Below are positions 32,422 to 38,866 of a DNA stretch of 38,866 nucleotides, piece after piece. Origin of the DNA: Akkermansia muciniphila (lineage in GTDB: Bacteria; Verrucomicrobiota; Verrucomicrobiia; Limisphaerales; UBA9464); the NCBI GenBank assembly GCA_945860685.1, contig CAMASJ010000005.1:1-38866 (forward strand). Direction: 5' to 3'. How positions within the stretch are numbered: the stretch's first letter is position 1; each line of letters opens with the position of its first letter. Below the pieces are notes generated by a model. That model was not told where the DNA came from and made no database searches. It saw only the letters and a list, made by a program, of their open reading frames with translations. The position numbers and the translations under genes are program-made.

Positions 32422-33294
32422 ATGTTCACCGGCACCTACACCGCTTTGGTCACCCCCTTCCGCGACGGAGTCCTCGACGAGGCCGCCTTCGAGAAACTGG
32501 TCGCGAGCCAGCTCAAGGGTGGCGTGGACGGCATCGTCCCGGTGGGCACGACGGGCGAGTCGCCGACCCTGGACTACGACGAACACATCCGCGTGGTCGA
32601 GCTGGCGGTGAATTTCGCCAAGGGACGCGTCCCGGTCATCGCCGGCACCGGCGCCAACTCCACCAAGGAGGCGATCCTCCTCACCGAACGGGCCGAGGCC
32701 GTCGGCGCGGACGCCTCGCTCCAGGTCGCGCCGTACTACAACAAGCCCAGCCAGGAGGGACTCTACCGTCACTTCGCCGAGATCGCCCGGCACACCAAGC
32801 TCAAGATCCTGCTCTACAGCATCCCGGGCCGCTGCGGCATCGAGATCGGCGTCGACACCGCGAAGCGTCTCGCGGCGGATTTCCCGAACATCGTCGGCAT
32901 CAAGGAAGCCGGCGGTTCCTGCGACCGCGTCAGTCAGCTCCGCGCGGCGTGCGGACCCCGCTTCGTCATCCTCAGCGGCGACGATTCGCTGACGCTGCCC
33001 TTCATGTCCGTCGGCGCCGTCGGCGTCGTCAGCGTGGCCTCCAATGTGGCTCCGAAGCAGGTGTCCCGCATGGTCAACGCCTTCCTCGCCGGCGATCCCA
33101 AGACCGCCCTGAAGATGCACGCGAAGCTTTATCCGCTCTTCCGGAACCTCTTCGTCGAGACCAACCCGGTGCCCTGCAAAGCCGCCCTCGCCCTCGAGGG
33201 GATGATGACCGATGAGGTCCGCCTGCCGCTCGTCTCCGCCTCCCAGGCCACCCGCGAACTCATGGCCGCGACGATGATGCAAGTGGGGCTGTGA
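32422..33294 (+). CDS. dapA: 4-hydroxy-tetrahydrodipicolinate synthase
   Basis: DapA condenses pyruvate with aspartate semialdehyde, the first step toward lysine and diaminopimelate for peptidoglycan. The 290-aa product has a TIM-barrel with the canonical residues: Thr44-Thr45 in 'VGTTGESPTL', Tyr132 in 'LYSIPGRCGIEI' and Schiff-base Lys161 in 'VGIKEAGG'. The N-terminus 'MFTGTYTALVTPF' is the usual start of the family, so ATG 32422 is used instead of the ORF-track ATG at 32377, which falls inside the promoter. The length is normal. The gene stands alone between divergent and convergent minus-strand genes. Confidence 0.97.
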   Translation: MFTGTYTALVTPFRDGVLDEAAFEKLVASQLKGGVDGIVPVGTTGESPTLDYDEHIRVVELAVNFAKGRVPVIAGTGANSTKEAILLTERAEAVGADASLQVAPYYNKPSQEGLYRHFAEIARHTKLKILLYSIPGRCGIEIGVDTAKRLAADFPNIVGIKEAGGSCDRVSQLRAACGPRFVILSGDDSLTLPFMSVGAVGVVSVASNVAPKQVSRMVNAFLAGDPKTALKMHAKLYPLFRNLFVETNPVPCKAALALEGMMTDEVRLPLVSASQATRELMAATMMQVGL

Positions 33295-33354
33295 GGAAGG
33301 GGACCTTTTCGTCCCGTCTTCCTCACCTACCACGCCTCGTGGTTTCCCCTTTTG
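33291..33354 (+). terminator. Double hairpin after dapA
   Basis: The first stem, GTGAGGAAG..GGGAC / GTCCC..CTTCCTCAC (33291-33326), includes the dapA stop codon. A second short stem, ACCACG-cct-CGTGGT (33329-33343), is followed by TTCCCCTTTT, giving a terminator. It faces the end of the convergent DUF1501 gene, so the first, symmetrical stem may work in both directions. Confidence 0.6.
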
Positions 33355-33364
33355 CGCGGACTGG

Positions 33365-34870
33365 TCAGATCGCCTTCTGGAACAGGCTCGCGATCGGCTT
33401 CCCGACGCCGTCCCGGGTCACGTAGAACGGCCGCTTCTCGATCTCGTAGGCCAGGTTCGCCGGAATCCCCAGCGCCCGGTGGATCGTGGCGTGGAGGTCC
33501 TCGATGACCACCCGGTCCTTCAGCGTGCGGCAGGGACGTTCATCGGCGGTGACGCCGTGGAGGTGTCCCTTGCGGATGCCGCCCCCGAACATCAGGACGC
33601 ATCCCGCGTCGGTGAAGTGGCGGTGCATCCCGTAGTGGGTCAGGGATTCGATCCGGTCCGGCACCGGCACCTGGTTGGTGATCGGTTTGTCCGGCTTGCC
33701 CTCCTGCATCATGTCGCGGCTGAACTCGCTCGCCAGCACCACCAGAGTGCGGTCCAGCATCCCGCGCTCCTCGAGGTCGAGGACCAGCTGGGCCACCGCG
33801 CCGTCGATCGCCCGCTTCATGTTGGCCAGCTTATCGTGGCCATGCTCGTGGGTGTCCCAGTTCAGGAACGGGATGTACTCGGTCGTCACCTCGATGTACC
33901 GCGCCCCGGCCTCGGCCAGGCGGCGGGCGAGAAGGCATCCGAGGCCGAACCGCTGGATGTTCGCCTTCTCGTAGCTGCCTTCGCGGGTGAAATCGCCGCC
34001 GAGCCGCTTCGAGAAGTCCCATCCGCCCGGCACGTACTTCGCCACGGTCTCGGGCTTCTCCAGCGTGAGGTCGAAGGCCTTGGCCGCCGGCGAGGCCAGC
34101 AGGCGGTGCGCGTTGTCCAGGGAGCGGATCAGGGATTCCTTCTGGAACCCGCTGCCGAGCTGGCCCACCGGCGATGCCGCCGCGAGCCGACGGTAGAACG
34201 CGTCCCGGTTCGCGAAACGCCCCGGACTCATCCCGCCGGGCGGGGTGACCACGTCCTTGGCGGCGTCGGGGAAGGGCACGTTGAACGGTCCGTACTCGCT
34301 GCCGAGGAACCCGGCCGAGGTGAACGCCTTCAGCTCCTCGCCTTCGCCGACGTCCAGCCGCTGGCCGATGTTGATGAACGCGGGGACGGCCGGGTCGCGC
34401 GGCCCGAGCGTCCGCGAGATCGTCGCCCCGATGTGCGGGCAGGCCACCGACTGCGGCGGCGCGTAGCCGGTGTGCCAGTGGAACTGGTGCCGCGAATGCA
34501 GGATGAAGCCCAGGTCCCCGGCCGTGTAGCTGCGGATCAACGTGCCCCGGTCCATCACCGAGGCGATCCGTTCCAGGCCCTCGCTGAAGCGGATGCCATC
34601 CACCTTCGTGGGGATCGAGGGGAACGTCGAAAGCACGCGGTTGGGATCCATGCCCTTCTCGAAGGGGGCGTGGCGCTTCGGATCGAAGGTCTCGGTCGCG
34701 GCCATGCCGCCGCCCATCCAGAGCACGATGACGGTGTCGGCCGTGGCCGGAAGCCGTCCGGTGGATCCCGCCCCGAGGGCCACGCGTGGGAAGCCGGCGG
34801 ACAAGGCCCCGAGCGTCGCCGCTCCCAGGCCCTTCACGAATCCGCGGCGGGTGTAGTCGATGTGTTTCAT
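33365..34870 (-). CDS. DUF1501 domain protein, Tat-exported
   Basis: This is a 501-aa member of the DUF1501 (sulfatase-like fold) family, very common in Planctomycetes and Verrucomicrobia. The N-terminus has a twin-arginine signal ('TRRGFVKGLGAATLGALSAG'). Family marks include 'VIVLWMGGGMAATETFDPKRHAPFEKGM', 'SVACPHIGATISRTLG', 'NWDTHEHGHDKLANMKRAIDGAVAQLVLDLEERGMLDRTLVVLASEF' and 'GGGIRKGHLHGVTADE'. These fit the metal-binding layout of the alkaline-phosphatase-like fold, though the reaction is not known. It follows the DUF1549/1553 gene by 16 bases, the usual pairing for this family. The pair is thought to act together in the periplasm. Confidence 0.93.
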   Translation of the reverse strand: MKHIDYTRRGFVKGLGAATLGALSAGFPRVALGAGSTGRLPATADTVIVLWMGGGMAATETFDPKRHAPFEKGMDPNRVLSTFPSIPTKVDGIRFSEGLERIASVMDRGTLIRSYTAGDLGFILHSRHQFHWHTGYAPPQSVACPHIGATISRTLGPRDPAVPAFINIGQRLDVGEGEELKAFTSAGFLGSEYGPFNVPFPDAAKDVVTPPGGMSPGRFANRDAFYRRLAAASPVGQLGSGFQKESLIRSLDNAHRLLASPAAKAFDLTLEKPETVAKYVPGGWDFSKRLGGDFTREGSYEKANIQRFGLGCLLARRLAEAGARYIEVTTEYIPFLNWDTHEHGHDKLANMKRAIDGAVAQLVLDLEERGMLDRTLVVLASEFSRDMMQEGKPDKPITNQVPVPDRIESLTHYGMHRHFTDAGCVLMFGGGIRKGHLHGVTADERPCRTLKDRVVIEDLHATIHRALGIPANLAYEIEKRPFYVTRDGVGKPIASLFQKAI

Positions 34871-34886
34871 GTCGGGTTTCGGGGAA

Positions 34887-37361
34887 TCAGAGGGTGAGCT
34901 GGAATTCCGGCAGCATGGCGACGCTCCAGAGGAAGTCCTCGACCCCCTCCGTCTTCGGACGGCTTCCGACGAGCCCCAGGGAAACCCGGAGTTCCTCGCG
35001 GGTGGGCGGACGCGAGAGCGCCTGCCGAAAGACCTGTTCCACCAGCGTCCGTCCGTCGCGGTGCTTCTCCACCAGTTTGCCGGCTCCCTGCTGCAGGATC
35101 GTCGACAGCGTCTCGCCGTTGGTGAGCTCGAGGGCCTGGAGGGTGGTGGCGATGGACTGGCGGACGGTCGTCACCTGCTCGCGGTTCGGACGGCCCAGCG
35201 CCAACTGGAGGGGATCCGCCGAGGTCAGGGACGTCCGGACGCGTCCGTAGGGGCTTCTTCCGGCGACCGCCGTGGCCAGGGCGTCGGCGACGTTCCAAGG
35301 CGCCAGCGAGGCGCCGCCGAGCACCTGCGCCGGTTTCCAGCCGGTGGTCGTTCCGTCACGGGTCCATTCCCCGGTCGGCGCGGAAACGGCCATCCAGGCG
35401 GCGTCGGTCGCCAGGTCGTGGATCCGCTCGCCCTTGCGGTCCGCGGTCCGGATCCGCGCGTGCAGCAAGAGTCCGGCGGGATTCGGGCGGTCGCCCCCGT
35501 TGACCGCCTCGACCGCGATCCAGTTGGTGCCGGCCTTCAGACGGGACCGTGCGTCGTAGATCCCGGACTGGCTCCAGTCGGAAGCATCCACGCCCCGCAG
35601 ACGTTCGCCGTTCACGAAGACCCGGGCCGAGTTGTCGACATGCACGAAGAAGGTCGCCTCGGTCGGCACGGCGGGCAGGACGAGGCTCCGCAGGAATCCG
35701 TTGGTCCCCGGCGGCACCGCGGTCGCCCCGTGCGGATCGCCCCAGATCCAGAACGCCTCCGTCGCCGACACGGCCGTACCCTTGCCCTCGAGCAACAGCC
35801 GGTCGAGTCCACCTTCGGGCCGTTCCTGCCAGACGCCGGTGAGGGAACCCAACGCATCCCGGAACTGTTCGGCCGTGAGCCGCCGGATCCCGGGGCCGGT
35901 GAAGACGTCGTCCGAACCGTGCTTCTCTGGGAGGTCGACGGACGGCAGCTGGTAGGCGTGGGAAGTCAGGATCAGCTCCAGCGTCCGCTTGAGGTCCCAA
36001 CCGTGGGCCACGAGGTCCTCGGCGAGCCAGTCCAGGAGGTCGGGGTCCCAGGCGGCGTTCTGCATCACGTCCAGCGGCTCCACCAGCCCGCGGCCGAGAA
36101 GTCGGGCCCACAGGCGGTTCACCACCGTGCGGGACAGCCGGCCGTTCTCCTTGCGCGTGATGATCCCGGCGAGCTGCCGCAGGCGTTCCGGGCGTGGCGC
36201 CTTCGGATCGACCGCGCCGAGTTCGGGGAAGAGGAACTTCAACGGCGCCGTCTTCCCGGTGGGCCGGTCGCACAGGACCATCTCGAGCGGTCCGTCGGCG
36301 TAGATGCCCGCGAGCCCGTAGGCGTCCCCGAGCTGCCAGTCGTCGATGAACGAGTCGTGGCAGGAGGCGCACTTGAGGTTCACGCCCATCATCACCTGGC
36401 CGATGTTCTGCGCCGCCTGCATCGAGGGGGTCATCGAGGCGTTCACGGTGCCGCGCCACACGATGCCCTTGGTGAAGCCCTCGCTGCCCTCGCCGGGATC
36501 GACCAGTTCGCGGACGAAGCGGTCGTACGGCGTGTTGTCGCGCAGCGCCGTGTAGAGCCAGCGGCTGATCTGCTTGCGTCCGCCGTCGATGTAGCCCGTG
36601 CCCTTGTAGTCGTTCCGGAGGAGGTCGTTCCAGAAGGTCAACCAGTGCTGCGCGTAGCGTTGCCGGTCGGACAGCAGGGTCCGCACGAGCTGGGCGCGCT
36701 TGTCCGGGGAACGGCTGCGCTGGAAGGCGTCGAGCTCCTCGGCGCCGGGCAGCATCCCGACGGTGTCCAGGTAGACCCGCCGGGCGAAGAGGCGGTCCTC
36801 CACCGGCTTCGGCGGCGTCCAGTTCCGCTGGCGTCCGTAGGCTTCGAGAAAGCGGTCCAACGGATGCTTCGCCCTACCCTTGGGCAGTTCCGGCGTCCGG
36901 GGATCGAGGTTCCGAACCGGGGGCTTGGCGAAGGTCACGGACGCGTCCCATCCGAGACCCTGGTCGATCCATGCGCGGAGGATCCCCACCTCCTCGGGGG
37001 TGAGGCGCTTTCCCTTCTCGGGCATGACCGAATCGGGATCGGTGCCGGCGACGAGGTGGATGAGGTGGCTGCGTTCGCTGGAACCGAGGACCACCGCCGG
37101 ACCGGAGTCGGCGGTGCCGAGGACGTCCGCGCGGGTGTCGAGGCGCCAGCCTCCCTTGGACTTGCCCCGTCCGTGGCACTTCACGCAGCTCGCGTCGAGG
37201 ATGGGCTGGACGTCCCGGATGAAGTCGACCTTCCGGTTCGCGGCCGGCGGGAGTTGGCGGATGGCCTCGGGAGCGGGTTCCGCCGCGAGGGCCGCGAAGG
37301 TTCCCAGGAGGCCGGCCAGGCCGGCGAGGCCGCTGCGGGGGATCGGTCGGGGGAAACGCAC
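34887..37361 (-). CDS. PSD1-type protein: cytochrome c-like plus DUF1549 and DUF1553
   Basis: This is an 824-aa exported protein with a GTG start and signal peptide 'GLAGLAGLLGTFAALAAE'. A planctomycete-type cytochrome c domain follows, with heme motif 'CVKCH' (59-63) and probable axial Met in 'DSVMPEKGKRLTPEE'. DUF1549 comes next ('FARRVYLDTVGMLP', 'TFWNDLLRND', 'FVRELVDPGEGSEG', 'NLKCASCHDSFIDDW', a second CxxCH). DUF1553 follows ('LSRTVVNRLWARLLGRGLVEPLDVMQNAAWDPDLLDWLAEDLVAHGWDLKRTLELILTSHAYQ'). It also contains a beta-sandwich insert ('ATFFVHVDNSARVFVNGERL', 'GTNWIAVEAVNGGDRPNPAGLLLHARI'), like a carbohydrate-binding or galactose-binding-type module. It is the first gene of the pair with DUF1501. 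Confidence 0.92.
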   Translation of the reverse strand: MRFPRPIPRSGLAGLAGLLGTFAALAAEPAPEAIRQLPPAANRKVDFIRDVQPILDASCVKCHGRGKSKGGWRLDTRADVLGTADSGPAVVLGSSERSHLIHLVAGTDPDSVMPEKGKRLTPEEVGILRAWIDQGLGWDASVTFAKPPVRNLDPRTPELPKGRAKHPLDRFLEAYGRQRNWTPPKPVEDRLFARRVYLDTVGMLPGAEELDAFQRSRSPDKRAQLVRTLLSDRQRYAQHWLTFWNDLLRNDYKGTGYIDGGRKQISRWLYTALRDNTPYDRFVRELVDPGEGSEGFTKGIVWRGTVNASMTPSMQAAQNIGQVMMGVNLKCASCHDSFIDDWQLGDAYGLAGIYADGPLEMVLCDRPTGKTAPLKFLFPELGAVDPKAPRPERLRQLAGIITRKENGRLSRTVVNRLWARLLGRGLVEPLDVMQNAAWDPDLLDWLAEDLVAHGWDLKRTLELILTSHAYQLPSVDLPEKHGSDDVFTGPGIRRLTAEQFRDALGSLTGVWQERPEGGLDRLLLEGKGTAVSATEAFWIWGDPHGATAVPPGTNGFLRSLVLPAVPTEATFFVHVDNSARVFVNGERLRGVDASDWSQSGIYDARSRLKAGTNWIAVEAVNGGDRPNPAGLLLHARIRTADRKGERIHDLATDAAWMAVSAPTGEWTRDGTTTGWKPAQVLGGASLAPWNVADALATAVAGRSPYGRVRTSLTSADPLQLALGRPNREQVTTVRQSIATTLQALELTNGETLSTILQQGAGKLVEKHRDGRTLVEQVFRQALSRPPTREELRVSLGLVGSRPKTEGVEDFLWSVAMLPEFQLTL

Positions 37362-37425
37362 GCCCGAACTTCCACGCGGAAGCGGTCCTGGGGCAAGTCC
37401 CCGGTGGTCGGATTCGGGGCGCGAC

Positions 37426-37698
37426 TCAGGCCGCCGGTCCGGAAGACTTCTCGGCCACCGCCCTGGCCATCGCGGAGACGCTGCCGAGCACCCGTGTTGC
37501 GACCTCGCGGTCGGTGACCTTGACGCCGTACTTCTTGTCGAGGGCCACCACCAACTGCAGGGCGTCCACGGAGTCGAGGCCGAGGCCCTCCGGACCGAAC
37601 AGCGGGCGTTCGTCCGTGATCTCCCCGGCCGGGATCGGGAGCATCAGCGTCTCGACCAGCATCGACCGGATCTCGTTGCGGAGGGCGGTTTCGTCCAT
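37426..37698 (-). CDS. Acyl carrier protein
   Basis: This is a 90-aa carrier protein whose Ser43 in 'GLGLDSVDALQLV' takes the 4'-phosphopantetheine arm. It is acidic, with the expected helical layout and a normal length. It lies 37 bases after the FabG-like gene on the same strand. It is longer and more divergent than the housekeeping AcpP, so it is more likely a specialised carrier for a secondary lipid or polyketide pathway with the neighbouring ketosynthase-like and reductase genes. Confidence 0.92.
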   Translation of the reverse strand: MDETALRNEIRSMLVETLMLPIPAGEITDERPLFGPEGLGLDSVDALQLVVALDKKYGVKVTDREVATRVLGSVSAMARAVAEKSSGPAA

Positions 37699-37735
37699 GG
37701 CAGTCGCGGCGGTATATCCGGAACGGCGGGCCGGT

Positions 37736-38461
37736 TCAAAGGATACCGCCGTCGACCTTGATCTCGGCGCCGGTGACGTAGGAGGCCTCGGGTCCGGCGA
37801 GGAACCGCACCACGGACGCGACCTCCTCGGGCCTGCCGAACCGGCGCATGGGCACCGAGGCCACCGCCGCCTGACGCCGCTCCGGGGCCATGTGCGAGAG
37901 CGCCTCGGTGTCGATGAAGCCCGGGCAGACGGCGTTCACCGTGATGCCCAGGCGGGCCACCTCCTTGGCCAGCGAATGGGTGAGACCGACCACGCCGGCC
38001 TTCGCCGCGGCGTAGTTGGCCTGGCCCGGGGGCGCGAGCAGCGCGCTGAGCGAGGCGATGTTCACGATCCGGCCTTGGCGGCGGCTGATCATCCCGCCCA
38101 ACACGGCCTGGCAGCCATGGAACACGCCGTCGAGGTTGGATGAGATCACCCGGGTCCAGGACTCCACGGGCATCGTGGCCAGGAGGCCGTCCTCGGACTC
38201 CCCGGCGTTGTTCACGAGCACGTCGAGCCGTCCGTCCGTCGCCTCGATTTCCGTGACCGCCCGGTTCCATGCCGCGCGGTCGGAGACCTCCAAGGCCACG
38301 ATCCGGACCCGGTCGGGGAACTCGGCGGCGAGGGCGTCGGCGTTCTGGCGCCGGTTGCGGATCCCGAGCCAGACCCGCGATGCGGAGGGGCTGGCGAGGA
38401 GCGCGCGGGCGATGGCGATCCCGAGCGCGCCGTTGGCGCCGGTGACGAGGCAGACCTGCAT
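37736..38461 (-). CDS. 3-oxoacyl-ACP reductase, FabG-like SDR
   Basis: This is a short-chain dehydrogenase/reductase of 241 aa expected to reduce 3-oxoacyl-ACP with NADPH. Visible motifs are the cofactor loop 'TGANGALG' (7-14), 'NNAG', Ser in 'NIASLSALL', and catalytic Tyr-x3-Lys in 'ANYAAAKAG'. The C-terminal 'VCPGFIDTE' and 'GAEIKVDGGIL' are as in FabG. ATG 38461 (MQVCLVTGAN) is the natural start, as the ORF-track extension to 38629 runs through the upstream gene. It lies between the ketosynthase-like gene (15-base gap) and ACP and is part of the same operon. Confidence 0.93.
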   Translation of the reverse strand: MQVCLVTGANGALGIAIARALLASPSASRVWLGIRNRRQNADALAAEFPDRVRIVALEVSDRAAWNRAVTEIEATDGRLDVLVNNAGESEDGLLATMPVESWTRVISSNLDGVFHGCQAVLGGMISRRQGRIVNIASLSALLAPPGQANYAAAKAGVVGLTHSLAKEVARLGITVNAVCPGFIDTEALSHMAPERRQAAVASVPMRRFGRPEEVASVVRFLAGPEASYVTGAEIKVDGGIL

Positions 38462-38475
38462 GGAGGGGGAGGAGA

Positions 38476-38866
38476 TCACCGCGGAGCCGCGGCCTGAAGC
38501 GGCAAGTCGCCGGCGGGCACCCGGCGGAACCGTGCGCCGAGGGACTGGAGGTTCGCCCCGCAGACGAGGGCCGCGGCGGTTTCGGCCTGGCCTTTGAGAA
38601 TGGCCTCGATGGCGGACACACAGGTCCATCCGCCCGCGGCGCCCAGTCCATCGCCCAACCGCGATTCGACGCCTTCCGGCCGATCGGGAAAACCGTGGGT
38701 CGCGAGGTGGTCCACCGGACCGAGTTCCGCCTGGAGCCGCCGGAAATCGCGTTCCGGGTCGCGTCCCACCGAGTGGGGCAGGGGATCGGTGATCCCGGTC
38801 AGTTCGACCGGACCCGGTTCCGTGCGGAGGAGGATGGCGGCGGATCCCTCGGCGATGTGTCGGCCG
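38476..38866 (-). CDS. Beta-ketoacyl synthase-like protein, partial (C-terminus)
   Basis: Only the C-terminal ~129 residues are in the window. The reading frame runs off the right edge, and the ORF-track GTG at 38769 is internal. The text 'EGSAAILL' fits the 'GEGAAALVL' block of ketosynthases. Further on, 'HLATHGFPD' seems to replace the 'AHGTGTP.ND' motif. 'LGDGLGAAGGWTCVSAIEAIL' matches the block 'GHxLGAAGxxxxxxAxLA', with Asp where the second catalytic His is expected. The connecting stretch is also shorter than usual. This suggests a decarboxylating or chain-length-factor-like paralogue rather than a condensing enzyme. The upstream part, including any active-site Cys, is outside the window. 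Confidence 0.7.
   Translation of the reverse strand, partial: GRHIAEGSAAILLRTEPGPVELTGITDPLPHSVGRDPERDFRRLQAELGPVDHLATHGFPDRPEGVESRLGDGLGAAGGWTCVSAIEAILKGQAETAAALVCGANLQSLGARFRRVPAGDLPLQAAAPR

Noticed and set aside
34860-37517. 885-aa plus-strand ORF opposite the DUF1549/1553 gene
   Set aside because: The opposite strand has CxxCH, DUF1549 and DUF1553 motifs; this ORF is Arg/Gly/Pro-rich without motifs.
1-38866. tRNA or rRNA genes
   Set aside because: No T-loop GGTTCGAATCC-type box with a matching acceptor stem or rRNA signature was found by eye.

Overview
The window is high-GC bacterial chromosome and most likely comes from Verrucomicrobiota, possibly a Pedosphaerales/Limisphaerales-type lineage. 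This is inferred from content and not tested by search. The main clues are a paired DUF1549/DUF1553 cytochrome-type gene and Tat-exported DUF1501 gene, a large SBBP-repeat surface protein with a C-terminal 'LEAS.DL.TW...RFFRL' module, GTTGAAGC-type octamer repeats, and starts that mostly lack a Shine-Dalgarno sequence. GC content produces many long antisense shadow ORFs, which are left out.

Layout. 1-615: no supported gene. 0.6-5.7 kb, minus strand: pabB, an exported FKBP-type prolyl isomerase, and the E3 and E2 subunits of a 2-oxoacid dehydrogenase complex (E1 is not in the window), with clear terminators after the FKBP gene and after E3. 5.8-8.7 kb, plus strand: a beta-CASP metallo-beta-lactamase ribonuclease-like protein and ArgJ, which carries a 15-residue insert directly before its self-cleavage site. 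9.0-11.2 kb: a translationally coupled pair, a MazG-like nucleotide pyrophosphohydrolase and a 620-aa protein combining a RecB-like nuclease motif set with a DUF2075 SF1 helicase. This is the best candidate for an under-described, possibly anti-phage, system. 11.2-13.1 kb: a visibly AT-richer, gene-poor stretch with two orphan small ORFs on the opposite strand, inverted repeats and a 20-bp tandem repeat that resembles an insertion-sequence end. It ends at the SRP RNA gene (13144-13234), which has a good promoter and terminator.

13.3-16.6 kb: photolyase with a coupled small membrane protein, then malate dehydrogenase with promoter and terminator. 16.8-23.9 kb, minus strand: a tightly packed operon of GT4 glycosyltransferase, large exported membrane protein, ABC ATPase and ABC-2 permease, then RNase D. 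24.2-29.2 kb, plus strand: the SBBP surface protein and a CPA2 cation/proton antiporter with an RCK_C domain. 29.3-32.1 kb, minus strand: a 950-aa VWA membrane protein. About 50 bp upstream of its start lie 14.6 perfect copies of GCGTTGAA. 32.4-33.3 kb: dapA with promoter and terminator. 33.4-37.4 kb, minus strand: the DUF1549/1553 and DUF1501 pair. 37.4-38.9 kb, minus strand: acyl carrier protein, FabG-like reductase and the end of a ketosynthase-like protein whose second active-site His appears to be replaced by Asp. These look like part of a fatty-acid, polyketide or aryl-polyene-type cluster that continues past the window.

Most of the window is housekeeping metabolism (folate/PABA, arginine, lysine, central carbon, RNA turnover, DNA repair) with envelope and secreted proteins typical of the phylum. 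The accessory part is roughly 9-13.1 kb. Several plus-strand genes have recognisable -35/-10 boxes only 9-17 nt before the start codon and no Shine-Dalgarno, which suggests leaderless or very short-leader mRNAs.
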